Positions 1 through 10,711 of a stretch of 64,000 nucleotides of DNA are shown here, one piece after another. The stretch covers positions 2,494,501 to 2,558,500 of the forward strand of contig NC_084601.1 of NCBI RefSeq assembly GCF_033807715.1, written 5' to 3'. The notes below the pieces were generated by a model. That model saw only the letters and a list, made by a program, of their open reading frames with translations, was not told where the DNA came from and made no database searches. The position numbers and the translations under genes were made by a program. The stretch comes from Cololabis saira (taxonomy: Eukaryota > Chordata > Actinopteri > Beloniformes > Belonidae). Within the stretch, counting starts at the first letter, position 1. The number at the start of each line of letters is the position of its first letter.

Positions 1-257
1 CAGACCTGTGGACCTGAGGAGCTTTATTACTCACTCCTCACTACATTGCTGTTTCTCTTCTCCTCACGGCCCCACAGCCACATCTGTCCTTCTGCCTCTC
101 TGATTCGGCCCCGCTTTGTTCTGAATTATTACATCTAATAGCGTCATGTATATGTGTGACCTTAGAGCACCCTGACCCTGAGCTGCTGTCCACTAGAACC
201 TGCTCACGTTTAAACTCACACTTCAGATTTGTCTTTCTTTACAATTTATGAAACTTC
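1..257. other. no recognised feature
   Basis: Ordinary non-repetitive sequence with no convincing coding frame. It is the left flank of the (GGAA)n-bearing element that starts at 258. Confidence 0.6.
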
Positions 258-2306
258 TTAACCTTTGTGTTGTTTTCAGGTCAAGGAAGGAGGAAGAGAA
301 GAAGGGAGGAAAGAAGGAAGGAAGGATGGGAGAAAATAAGGAAGGAAGGAAGGAAGGAAGGAAGGAAGGAAGGAAGGAAGGAAGGAAGGAAGGAAGGAAG
401 GAAGGAAGGAAGGAAGGAAGGAAGGAAGGAAGGAAGGAAGGAAAGACGAAGGAAGGGAGAAAAGACGAAGGAAGGAAGGAAGGAAGGAAGAAAAGACGAA
501 GGAAGGAAGGAAGGAAGGAAGGAAGGAAGGAAGGAAGGAAGAAAAGACGAAGGAAGGAAGGAAGGAAGAAAAGAGGAAGGAAGGGAGAAAAGAGGAAGGA
601 AGGAAGGAAGGAAGGAAGAAAAGACGAAGGAAGGAAGGAAGGAAGGAAGGAAGGAAGGAAGGAAGAAAAGACGAAGGAAGGAAGGAAGGAAGAAAAGAGG
701 AAGGAAGGGAGAAAAGAGGAAGGAAGGAAGGAAGGAAGGAAGGAAGGAAGGAAGGAAGGAAGGAAGGAAGAAAAGAGGAAGGAAGGAAGGAAGGAAGGAA
801 GGAAGGAAGAAAAGAGGAAGGAAGGAAGGAAGGAAGGAAGGAAGGAAGGAAGGAAGGAAGGAAGGAAGGAAGGAAGGAAGGAAGGAAGGAAGGAAAGACG
901 AAGGAAGGGAGAAAAGACGAAGGAAGGAAGGAAGGAAGGAAGGAAGGAAGGAAGGAAGGAAGAAAAGACGAAGGAAGGAAGGAAGGAAGGAAGGAAGGAA
1001 GGAAGGAAGGAAAGACGAAGGAAGGGAGAAAAGACGAAGGAAGGAAGGAAGGAAGGAAGGAAGGAAGGAAGGACGAAGGAAGGGAGAAAAGACGAAGGAA
1101 GGAAGGAAGGAAGGAAGGAAGGAAGGAAGGAAGGAAGAAAAGACGAAGGAAGGAAGGAAGGAAGGAAGGAAGGAAGGAAGGAAGGAAGGAAGGAAGAAAA
1201 GACGAAGGAAGGAAGGAAGGAAGGAAGGAAGGAAGGAAGAAAAGACGAAGGAAGGAAGGAAGGAAGAAAAGAGGAAGGAAGGGAGAAAAGAGGAAGGAAG
1301 GAAGGAAGGAAGGAAGGAAGGAAGGAAGGAAGGAAGGAAGGAAGGAAGGAAGGAAGAAAAGAGGAAGGAAGGAAGGAAGGAAGGAAGAAAAGAGGAAGGA
1401 AGGAAGGAAGGAAGGAAGGAAGGAAGGAAGGAAGGAAGGAAGGAAGGAAGGAAGGAAGGAAGGAAAGACGAAGGAAGGGAGAAAAGACGAAGGAAGGAAG
1501 GAAGGAAGGAAGGAAGGAAGGAAGGAAGGAAGAAAAGACGAAGGAAGGAAGGAAGGAAGGAAGGAAGGAAGGAAAGACGAAGGAAGGGAGAAAAGACGAA
1601 GGAAGGAAGGAAGGAAGGAAGGAAGGAAGGACGAAGGAAGGGAGAAAAGACGAAGGAAGGAAGGAAGGAAGGAAGGAAGGAAGGAAGGAAGGAAGGAAGG
1701 AAGGAAGGAAGGAAGGAAGGAAGAAAAGAGGAAGGAAGGAAGGAAGGAAGGAAGGAAGGAAGGAAGGAAGGAAGAAAAGAGGAAGGAAGGAAGGAAGGAA
1801 GGAAGGAAGGAAGGAAGGAAGGAAGGAAGGAAGGAAGGAAGGAAGGAAGGAAGGAAGGAAGGAAGGAAGGAAGGGAGAAAAGAGGAAGGAAGGAAGGAAG
1901 GAAGGAAGGAAGGAAGGATGGGAGAAAATAAGGAAGGAAGGAAGGAAGGAAGGAAGGAAGGAAGGAAGGAAGGAAGGAAGGAAGGAAGGAAGGATGGGAG
2001 AAAATAAGGAAGGAAGGAAGGAAGGAAGGAAGGAAGGAAGGAAGGAAGGAAGGAAGGAAGGAAGGAAGGAAGGAAGAAAAGACGAAGGAAGGAAGGAAGG
2101 AAGGAAGGAAGGAAGGAAGGAAGAAAAGACGAAGGAAGGGAGAAAAGACGAAGGAAGGAAGGAAGGAAGGAAGGAAGGAAGGAAGGAAGGAAAGACGAAG
2201 GAAGGAAGGAAGGAAGGAAGGAAGGAAGGAAGGAAGGAAGGAAGGAAGGAAGGAGGGAAGGAGAGAGAATTAGGTCATTTTGACCCAAAGACAGTACTAG
2301 GGTTAA
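258..2306. mobile_element. piggyBac-like MITE filled with (GGAA)n, copy 1
   Basis: Both ends carry TTAA (258-261 and 2303-2306). The left end continues CCTTTGTGTTGTTTTCAGGT and the right end, inverted, reads CCCTAGTACTGTCTTTGGGT, so the ends are imperfect inverted repeats. A TTAA target site followed by CCC/CCT ends is typical of the piggyBac superfamily. The interior is almost entirely GGAA repeat and there is no transposase. Family assignment is by inference from ends and target site; the same ends occur at 14764-16492. Confidence 0.75.
282..2264. repeat. (GGAA)n array, about 2 kb, interrupted
   Basis: Pure-purine strand of GGAA tetramers with recurrent variants such as GAAAAGACGAAGG, GAAAAGAGGAAGG and ATGGGAGAAAATAAGG, giving a loose higher-order pattern. 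It encodes long K/E/G/R frames on one strand and L/P/S/F frames on the other only because 4-bp repeats read openly in all frames. Strong purine asymmetry makes it a candidate triplex-forming mirror repeat. Confidence 0.97.
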
Positions 2307-3493
2307 AAGTGGGCGGTGAAAACGAAGCTTCACCTGTTTCTTATCAGAACCCACATGTGACGACTAAAACAGAAAACAAAGACAATGAAAACGCTTGAAA
2401 CCTTTCCAGTCACACCCACTCCCCCTCATGCTGCAGATATCTCCCTGCATGTGAAGGTGAGAGCTCTGTTTCAGGGCTCTGGCTCTGCAGGAGGAGTGTT
2501 TGGACGTGGTACGGTTGCACGGTGCAGGATGAGCAGAAACTGTCATTTATAATCCAGAAAGTCAAAGACGTGAGAGAGCAGGATCTGACCAGAACAACTG
2601 AAAATAAGCTGCAGATTCAGTAAAGCTGTCGTCATATTTCATCTGCTGATTATCCTGGACTGTGCTAGCCATGAGTAAATGAAAAGGAAACAAACGGTGA
2701 TGTTATGTTATGTGGGTGTGTCACCTAACATTTGGGACTGGACCTTGTTAACTGAAGAAAGTATTTTTTCACTGGATTAATATTAATCAGTAGACAAAAC
2801 AAAAGCCTTGATTTAATCTTTTAACTTGTTGTAATCTACTGAACTGATTGTATCTAACGGGTTATGTCGATAGATTAACAAGAACTTTACCTTTTTAATG
2901 AAATGCTGCATGTGCACTTAACTGCTCCCAGACTTGTGAACGTCACAAAGTTGTGCAAAAAAACAGCTGCCATTCTGCTGGCAAGCTGATTTATAACAGG
3001 ATAGATACGTACAAAGCCTTTTTGTCTTTTCAAGATGGAGAATTATTTTTATGGAGCTTGTTGAGGATTCAAGAAAAGAGGGGATTTCTGCCTCTTACAA
3101 TCTCACAGCTGCAGGGAAATGCAGCCTTTTCAGTTTTTTTGCACAGTATCATTTTCAGTGTGAGTAGGAACTTCAAACTTCTGCGGCCTTGTTTACACTA
3201 CACAGTCGCCATCTTTCAACAATGACTATCACGATGAAATAAATCTGTACAAAGCTTGCCTTGAGGCTACTTTAGCCTTATTCAAACAAACAACTGGCAG
3301 CTAAAGGCACAGCAAGTAAATCTAGACTTTTCACACAGAATGCGACAAAAGGTGCTGCAGCAATGCAGAGCATGATGATAATACTTTACTCTCTGAACAT
3401 TAAAGTGCTGTGGTATCCCCTTAAAATAAGATGAGACTATTTCACACTGTCTGACATTTGTTACCAGCTGAAATACAGCAATCACGCACATTA
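2307..3493. other. no recognised feature
   Basis: Ordinary AT-rich sequence between two transposable elements. Short open frames here have no recognisable domains and no exon-like splice context. Confidence 0.5.
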
Positions 3494-5280
3494 TTAAAGG
3501 GGACCTATTATGAAAAACGCGTTTTTTCTTGTTTTAACATATATAAAATGGTCTCCCCTCACCTTGCCAACACAGAGAAGATGGAAAGCAACTAAATTCT
3601 GCAGTGTCTGTACACCCCGCCCGGCTGAATCTTCCAGTGTCATGTGACTTTTACGAGCCGTTCAGAAGTCGGCCTCCTTTCTGTTCATGGTTTCAGATCT
3701 TCCAAGCACCTGAATCTGTTCAACGACACCTTCAGAAGATGCACGGTCCTTCCTTGAGCCAGCAATAGTGCATACATGTTATTTATATACAACTTATGTT
3801 CTTTTATTTTTTTAACAATGAAGTTGCCATTTGTGAAGATTCAGTGTTGTGATTTCTTTACAGTTAACATGATTCATTTGTCTTGTAACATTAGAGATGA
3901 AATGATGAGGAATCGGAGTAAATAACTGTGGTGTACCTGTTTAGAATTCAATTAAATCTTCCTGTGTGAAGACGAAACTGTCTGAAACTGTTAAACTCTC
4001 TCTGTCCACACTGAAACCGTTAAACTCTCTCTGTCCACACTGAAACCGTTAAACTCTCTCTGTCCACACTGAAACCGTTAAACTCTCTCTGTCCACACTG
4101 AAACCGTTAAACTCTCTCTGTCCACACTGAAACCGTTAAACTCTCTCTGTCCACACTGAAACCGTTAAACTCTCTCTGTCCACACTGAAACCGTTAAACT
4201 CTCTCTGTCCACACTGAAACCGTTAAACTCTCTCTGTCCACACTGAAACCGTTAAACTCTCTCTGTCCACACTGAAACCGTTAAACTCTCTCTGTCCACA
4301 CTGAAACCGTTAAACTCTCTCTGTCCACACTGAAACTGTTAAACTCTCTCTGTCCACACTGAAACTGTTAAACTCTCTCTGTCCACACTGAAACCGTTAA
4401 ACTCTCTCTGTCCACACTGAAACCGTTAAACTCTCTCTGTCCACACTGAAACCGTTAAACTCTCTCTGTCCACACTGAAACCATTAAACTCTCTCTGTCC
4501 ACACTGAAACCGTTAAACTCTCTCTGTCCACACTGAAACCATTAAACTCTCTCTGTCCACACTGAAACCGTTAAACTCTCTCTGTCCACACTGAAACTGT
4601 TAAACGCTCTCTGTCCACACTGAAACTGTTAAACGCTCTCTGTCCACACTGAAACTGTTAAACTCTCTCTGTCCACACTGAAACCGTTAAACTCTCTCTG
4701 TCCACACTGAAACTGTTAAACTCTCTCTGTCCACACTGAAACCGTTAAACTCTCTCTGTCCACACTGAAACTGTTAAACTCTCTCTGTCCCACTGAAACT
4801 GTTAAACTCTCTCTGTCCACACTGAAACTGTTAAACTCTCTCTGTCCACACTGAAACCGTTAAACTCTCTCTGTCCACACTGAAACTGTTAAACTCTCTC
4901 TGTCCACACTGAAACTGTTAAACTCGCGGCCAGTTAGGACATTCCAATAGAAAATAAAGCAATGGAATTGATTTTGTCGCCGAAGCTCCCTCGCATGGGA
5001 CACGCTTTATGTACGCAGCCGCTGCTCTTCAGCCAGAGAGAGGCTTTGTTGCCTCCTTTGCTACATGTCCTTCAGGAAGCCAATCAGCACAGAGCCTCAT
5101 TATCATAGCCCCGCCCCTCAGAATCCCTCATAGAGAAGGAGGTTAGAAGCGGTAAAACTAGAGACATGGCCCACAGGCTGAATTTCTGTTTTATGTAGAA
5201 AAAACAATCTTTTGATTGTTTTTAAGACATTCAAGGCCTGTTTAAAATATACATTAAATGCCATAATAAGTCCCCTTTAA
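3494..5280. mobile_element. TTAA-flanked AGGGGACC element, copy A (Kolobok-like?)
   Basis: Left end TTAAAGGGGACCTATTATG at 3494 and right end, inverted, TTAAAGGGGACTTATTATGG ending at 5280. If TTAA is the target duplication the element proper begins AGGGGAC, which fits the Kolobok superfamily better than piggyBac; this is inference. Non-autonomous. The first about 490 bp and last about 350 bp are shared with the copy at 26383-30157, and a 29-bp minisatellite fills the centre. Confidence 0.75.
3984..4924. repeat. 29-bp minisatellite inside the TTAA element, copy A
   Basis: About 32 head-to-tail units of 29 bp; consensus parts are CTCTCTCTGTCCACACTGAA and ACCGTTAAA. Variation is limited to a few positions: ACCGTT/ACTGTT/ACCATT, CTCTCTCT/CGCTCTCT, and one unit missing two bases near 4788. 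The array abuts GCGGCCAGTTAGGACA, as does the array in the sister copy. Confidence 0.97.
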
Positions 5281-5309
5281 AACTTGCTGCCTTATGTGTA
5301 AATGAGATT

Positions 5310-5440
5310 TAGCAGTCCCGTGACCCATGTGGGGGATTAAGCGGGAATAGAAGATGGATGGATGGATGGGTGGGTGGGTGGGTGGATGGATGGATGGATG
5401 GATGGATGGATGGATGGATGGATGGATGGATGGATGGATG
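5310..5440 (+). mobile_element. LINE 3' tail remnant with (GGAT)n
   Basis: The phrase gattaagcgggaatagaag followed by a GGAT/GGGT tetramer run (5353-5440) is the usual 3' terminus of fish L2- or Rex-like LINEs and their dependent SINEs. Nothing recognisable remains upstream, so it is a very short 5'-truncated copy or only the tail. Confidence 0.6.
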
Positions 5441-6380
5441 CAGATTCAGCAGACGTGGCTACAAGTTTCCATTACTGATGATCCAGATTGTCTCTGTTTT
5501 TCTACAACCTGGCAGTGGTTTTTATGTTGTGGTTGTTCATTGCACGTTAATATGCTCATATTAGTTTCCAACACTGAGGTTTGGACAGATACAGAAAGTG
5601 CAGTTGAAGATGAACTACATGTCTTCCAAGGATGTGTGTCCACATATCTATCTGCAGAACCATCTGTTTGCGTCCACAATAAATGCACGATGTATCGTGA
5701 CCTTGCTGCAAACACGTCGCTGGTGAATAAATGGAAATGGCTGCTGTTAATGAGGAAACGTGCTGTGTGCATGTATGAGTGGAGCGTATGCAGAGAAGAC
5801 TCATGGGAGTTGAATCTTTTGCTGTTTTTTTCTAACACTTAAACTAAATTCTCCTAAAATATTTATCATTTGGAACTACAACTGCTAAAAACACTCTATT
5901 CATCAACGTGGTCACACTCTCTTCCAGCTGCATTTCTAACACTTCATTACATTACTCTGCACACAGATGAAACACAGATGAAAAAATAATAATTACACAA
6001 AATGACACAGGCATCGTTTTTTCAAATCACAAGAAGATTTATAGTTCATCAGACTTCTTAACATGGAGTTGTAATTGCATGTCGGGTCCAATCAGAGCAG
6101 AGCAAAGATGACTTTACAGCAACTTTAAAAAGGCAGGCAGCAATAATTCATGTTGGCCTTACCTCCATGAGGACATATCACATTTTAATCTACACCTTCA
6201 GATGTTTCTATAACTAAAAAATAGGCTTGTAATAGATATGCAGTTTGAGGATTAAATAGAATATATCAATATGTCACTACAGCCTTCTATTAAGATAGTA
6301 ACTAGAAATAGATAAAACTTATAAACTGTGATTAATTAGGACTCATAATGATTGAAATGTAGAACGTCGAGGTAGACAGA
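5441..6380. other. no recognised feature (downstream of med30)
   Basis: AT-rich sequence beyond the likely end of med30. Open frames of 60-160 codons run out of the GGAT repeat and show no known domain. Confidence 0.5.
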
Positions 6381-6459
6381 ATATTTTATTTTCTGCCATC
6401 ACACACATCCTGATGTCTGAAACCTCACCTGCCGTCTTCATTTAGCTCCTAATTGTCCT

Positions 6460-6465
6460 TTTATT
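6460..6465 (-). terminator. candidate med30 polyadenylation signal AATAAA
   Basis: Canonical hexamer on the minus strand (TTTATT on the plus strand) about 510 nt after the stop codon. An alternative hexamer lies at 6385-6390. Which is used cannot be told from sequence alone. Confidence 0.45.
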
Positions 6466-6614
6466 GCGACACATCTTCTGGTAGAAGCAGGCCGGGGTCG
6501 CCAAGGTTCCAGTTCTTGTGCAAAGTGCAAACTCAGCCGGTCTGTGGTAGCAAGCCCCATGTCCAGTTTCTGACCCCGTCCTCCAGTCGTGTTTGTATTG
6601 AAGGTGTTTTGTTA

Positions 6615-6622
6615 TGTGTGTA

Positions 6623-6675
<53 letters not shown>

Positions 6676-6676
6676 A

Positions 6677-6719
<43 letters not shown>

Positions 6720-6720
6720 A

Positions 6721-6773
<53 letters not shown>

Positions 6774-6774
6774 A

Positions 6775-6815
<41 letters not shown>

Positions 6816-6816
6816 A

Positions 6817-6863
<47 letters not shown>

Positions 6864-6864
6864 A

Positions 6865-6917
<53 letters not shown>

Positions 6918-6921
6918 AAGC

Positions 6922-6972
<51 letters not shown>
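6615..6972. repeat. (TG)n/(CA)n microsatellite with regular TATGTAAGCG interruptions
   Basis: About 358 bp of TG dinucleotides, broken at 6671, 6715, 6769, 6811, 6859 and 6913 by the same 10-mer TATGTAAGCG (a similar GTGTAAGCG stands at 6616). The interruptions make it a higher-order tandem of 42-60 bp units. It lies at the start of the med30 3' UTR, where the transcript would read CA. Cysteine/valine-rich open frames across it are repeat artefacts. Confidence 0.95.
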
Positions 6973-6974
<2 letters not shown>

Positions 6975-6976
6975 GC

Positions 6977-7072
6977 TCAGCTCCTCACAGCCAGCATGGA
7001 GTTAATCTCCCAGACGAGGTTGCGGAGTTGGTCCATGATCTGCTTCAGTTGTTGGTTCTTCTGTTTCAGCTT
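6977..7072 (-). CDS. med30: med30 last coding exon (Mediator subunit 30, C-terminus)
   Basis: MED30 is a small metazoan subunit of the Mediator coactivator, which links transcription factors to RNA polymerase II in the nucleus; it is usually placed with the head module. On the minus strand a pyrimidine-rich acceptor (tttctgttcctgcag, 7073-7087) is followed by 31 codons and TGA (6977-6979). The exon begins [16 protein letters not shown], continues with [11 protein letters not shown] and ends AVRS; the start matches, from memory, the coiled-coil end of vertebrate MED30. The intron phase is 0, joining to the ...EVNK end of the exon at 53990-54097. The stop is followed after only five bases by a long CA repeat. 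The exon is too short and conserved to be chance, and there is no sign of a retrocopy because the neighbouring exon is separate with intact splice sites. Confidence 0.93.
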   Translation of the reverse strand, partial: KLKQKNQQLKQIMDQLRNLVWEINSMLAVRS

Positions 7073-7326
7073 CTGCAGGAACAGAAAGAACAGAGAGACA
7101 CCAGTAAAATCATTGTACATTACTGTCCTGATTCTTGTACTCGCATCTTAAAATTGACTACAATCCTGAATAGCTTGCTATGAGACAAGTATTGTAATGA
7201 GTTTTAATATTCAAAGACTACTAAGACACTTCAACTGACGGAAGTTAAAACAGTTTCAGCAGAAGCACATTTCTGCAGATCCTGTACTCAACTTTAATAC
7301 TATAAAAATCAAATCCTACATACAAA

Positions 7327-8264
7327 CAGGGGTGAAGGTAAGCCGGTACGATCCGGTACTCTGTACCACCAAAAGATTCAGTGCCGGTACTCAGTACCGG
7401 GAAAAAAAACAAACAAATTATTGACAATAATCTTCACATACAGCGGGTCTCAAACTCTCGATTACTCACACCAAAGACGGCGACGCCGACCGCTCAGCCA
7501 AATGCCTCAGCTCTGATTTCGATTGGACATAGTTATATCTATTTACCACAACCATTTATTGTTCACGTAACGTTACTTTTTATTTTTTCACGACCAAACC
7601 ACGCACTTTATTTATGTCATTTGCACCGACGGGCAAGGACAAAAAATAAATGATTCCACCAAAATTCCAAAGATTTTTGTGGTTGGCTGACACATTACAG
7701 CATATTTGTGATTGGTTTTCATTCCTCTTTTCAGGAAAAAAAAGAAAAAAGTGGCAAAAATGTTGAAGTAACATTTTTTTTTTATATTTTAAGTGTTTTG
7801 CTTTGATGAAAAAAAAGCTTAAGAAGTTATCTTCCATTTCAATGCACACATGTAAGAAACATTTTGAGACATTTTACTCATCATCATCTCTTCTTTCATG
7901 TATGTGCCCAATGTTCTGAAAATTCAAAGACAGAGACTTGTTAACTGTTCAGCTGCTGATGAATTTAACTGTAAACTTATTCTAATTTGAAACAAAACAC
8001 ATTCTTATGATTTTGAAAGTTTTGTCAACATTTACAAATTATTCTGTGACAATCCTTGGTCCGGACTGGCCTTTATTTACACCATTTAAATAAATCATTT
8101 GCTATAGGCCTACACAGTGTTAAGTGTTTCTTATTTCTACACCATGCAGGCATTAAAAAATGGAATGCGTGTTCAGAGATGAAGAAGCTGGTGATGGGAG
8201 GAGAACAAGCCATGAAGGTTGGGGTTGTAGTACCAGCAAGAACTTTAATCTACTTTCACCCCTG
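7327..8264. mobile_element. hAT-like MITE with CAGGGGTGAA ends
   Basis: Left end CAGGGGTGAAGGTAAGCCGG, right end inverted CAGGGGTGAAAGTAGATTAA. The flanking 8-mers (catacaaa and caaacaac) match at six of eight positions, consistent with an old 8-bp target duplication. The palindromic CCGGTAC...GTACCGG motif near the left end is part of the family. No transposase is visible. Confidence 0.7.
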
Positions 8265-9554
8265 CAAACAACACAAAGTTTTTTCCTCCTTTGAATTTGC
8301 AATATACAGTAAAATTCCCACTTACAACTAAACCTTTATAAGTTATTCAGTTGAATTTATTACATATTTCAGACGAGACCTAATTATTAGGACTTGTTGT
8401 TTGGCTACTGCCATTACAAAATAAATGCTTCTCTTGTAGGAGGGGTTTTATCTATAAAACTTTTGTATTAGTCCAATTTATTAGGAAATCAAATGAAATA
8501 TTAAAGACAAATCTGGTTCATGCTGGCTTGGCTGCACTTCTGCGTCGGCTACTACAGATCCAGACAAATACATGCTGCCATCACCCCAGGAGCAGATCTT
8601 TATCAATATTTATTTAGCCACCTAACAAGCATGTTTTTTGGGCAGTGTGATGAAACTGAGCACCCAGGGGTGCTAGCAGTCTTCTAAACCCAGGTGTTTC
8701 AGGACCACACTTCAAACAAAAGGCTGCATAGTCTCATTTAAAAGGTCCCTTTGTTACTCTTTTCCTGACTTTCATAGGCTCCACCTTCACTGAACCTGTA
8801 ATATACTCACTTTCCAAGCTGTGTAGCTGTTGTTTTCATGGCTGCACAATTAATTAAGCATTAAAGGAAAGTTTTGAAAGAGCTTTTCCTTTTTACAAAA
8901 TGACTTTGTGCTCACACAAGTAGAATTTGTATGCAGGTTGGTCCTCTAAATGCCAAGAGCAGATGAATCCAGCGTGTACATCTAACCCATATGGAGTCAG
9001 CCCTGCAGCACATTAATTGGAGTTGTTCTGTTCTGGATATCAGCATCAGGAATCTGCAGAATCTTTTAAGGGTTTTGGGATCTACAAGTATTTATGTATA
9101 TACATTTATGTCTGATACCACTTCATTTTTATAAACAATCCCCCATATAATCATTGCTACTTTAAAATCTGCCATACAACTACCTGTTTTGAGTTGAACT
9201 AGCTATGTAGCATGAGCATAATATCTGTAATATGATATTATTTTACAGTGGATTGTTCTTTATGAAAGGCTGCAGTTCCCAGGTGTGGCCTGACAATCGC
9301 TACATGTGACATGAGCAACCTTACAGTACTTTTAAGGATCAATAAGGTGAAAGACTACAAGGACTTCATTAAGTCAAAGGTGAAAATGGAAGAATCTTAG
9401 CAGCAAACTCTGGAGTTCACAATTTCCCCAAACAAGCCAGAATGTGGCAGGAATCTCTGGATTTGCTGCTAGTGTATTGGTGGAAGCAGAGGAGAAGGAC
9501 GGCTGAGGGGGCTAAGATGCAGGAAAAGCATTGGGCCACCTGTAGTATAAGTAT
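8265..9554. other. no recognised feature
   Basis: Intronic sequence of med30 without recognised repeats, exons or RNA genes. Confidence 0.5.
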
Positions 9555-10708
9555 ACTTGTAGTTCTCGAGACCAGTGTTGGTCTCAAGAACACTTTTTTG
9601 TGGTCTTGGTCTTGTCTCGGTCTCGGGTCTCGCCGTGTCTCGGACTCAGATAATTGAGATGCCATTGAACACACCAAGGTGACAGAATCTTGTGATAACC
9701 AGTTTTTCCTCTTGTTAATGTACAGTTTTGTAAACTATTTGTATTATCTGCATAGTGTGTCTGTATTTAATTACAGTATTGTGTTCCTAATGGCCTTGTT
9801 TGAATAAATATATGGCATCATTGGCTTTTGAATAATATTTGCATATCGCTGTGATGGATTAAGCATTAGGTCTATTTCAGTCATGCTGATATACAGTGTA
9901 ATTTGGCTACTATAATGGTAAATAATGCAATTATTTCAAGTCGGTAATTGTGTGTATCTTTAATATTTAAAGGAGCTTTAGGCTCCTTTTAAGAAAGACT
10001 CTATAGCGCCACCCTTCGCCATGACGGCCGTCGGGGGTACTGCAGCCAACAGCGAAGTCGGCACGGGAGAACGGGGAGAACGTGCATGCAGCGTCATGTG
10101 ACGTCACATCCGCAGCCCAGCGCGGGGAATTCCGCTCACAATTGCAGCACATTTTGCAGCACACAGCCTGTTCAAGGCAATGGAGAGATACACTAGAGGG
10201 ATCATAAATCCTGCCTCCATCCTGCCTCATGCTCCTTTAAAATTCACGTTTTTCATCTACAAATTAAGTACTAAATTTAAATCTTAAATTTACTTAATTT
10301 AAATCAGTAACATTTACTACTCATTAGACTTTTCTGAGGTGGAGGGGGGTGTTGGAGGCTGGTTATTCTGCTAGAGGACTTTGAGACTAGTTAAGTCCTT
10401 TCAATCCTTAAAAGCACTGGAGTCAATCCTCCAATAGTGTAGAAATAGCGGCGGTGCAGTCGCCACACATATCTGATCTCAGCTGATGGATGGAAACATT
10501 CTCACATCAGACATCCACTGTCTCTGTTTTATTGTGCTGCAGTTGAACACAACACAATATGTAAACTAAGCAGCTGAACCAGGATGGCGCTTATGTTCTA
10601 CAACTTACACAAGATGACAAAATAACTTTTTTTGTCTCGGTCTTGGGACTAGCTGAACTAGTCCTGGTCTTGGTCTTGGTGTCAGTTTAGGCAGTCTTGA
10701 CTACAAGT
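9555..10708. mobile_element. TIR element with ACTTGTAGT ends, carrying a nested element
   Basis: Left end ACTTGTAGTTCTCGAGACC, right end inverted ACTTGTAGTCAAGACTGCC. Both subterminal regions are rich in GGTCTTGGTCTTG-type repeats (9600-9650 and 10632-10685, inverted relative to each other). It is a non-autonomous DNA transposon of unresolved superfamily. A TTAA-flanked element at 9967-10240 is inserted in it, so it is the older of the two. Confidence 0.65.
9967..10240. mobile_element. TTAA-flanked AGGAGC element, copy 1 (nested)
   Basis: TTAA followed by AGGAGCTTTAGGCTCC at the left and GCTCCT plus TTAA at the right. The GC-rich interior, including tgacgtcac near 10099, matches in inverted orientation the element at 54697-55045. 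It is short, non-autonomous and nested inside 9555-10708. Confidence 0.75.
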
Positions 10709-10711
10709 CTA

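Larger units (their letters stand above)
6435..6976 (-). other. med30: probable med30 3' UTR
   Basis: The stretch runs from the stop codon to shortly after an AATAAA (minus strand, 6460-6465). It starts with about 360 nt of CA repeat and then becomes ordinary sequence. The extent is an inference from the polyadenylation signal; a second AATAAA at 6385-6390 would lengthen it by about 75 nt. Confidence 0.55.

Noticed and set aside
248..2398. Open frames of 554-716 codons rich in K, E, G, R (and L, P, S, F on the other strand) here and at 14668-16527 and 19503-20580
   Set aside because: A 4-bp repeat without stop words is open in several frames on both strands; there is no start context, domain or codon bias. 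Not genes.
3984..4924. 29-bp direct repeats resembling a CRISPR array
   Set aside because: Units abut with no unique spacers, and the array lies in a eukaryotic transposon; it is a minisatellite.
5446..5842. Overlapping frames of 130-162 codons right of the GGAT repeat
   Set aside because: Both strands are open over the same stretch, with no recognisable protein; chance frames.
6589..7151. Cysteine/valine-rich frames over the TG repeat
   Set aside because: Pure product of the dinucleotide repeat; the only real coding sequence here is the med30 exon on the minus strand.
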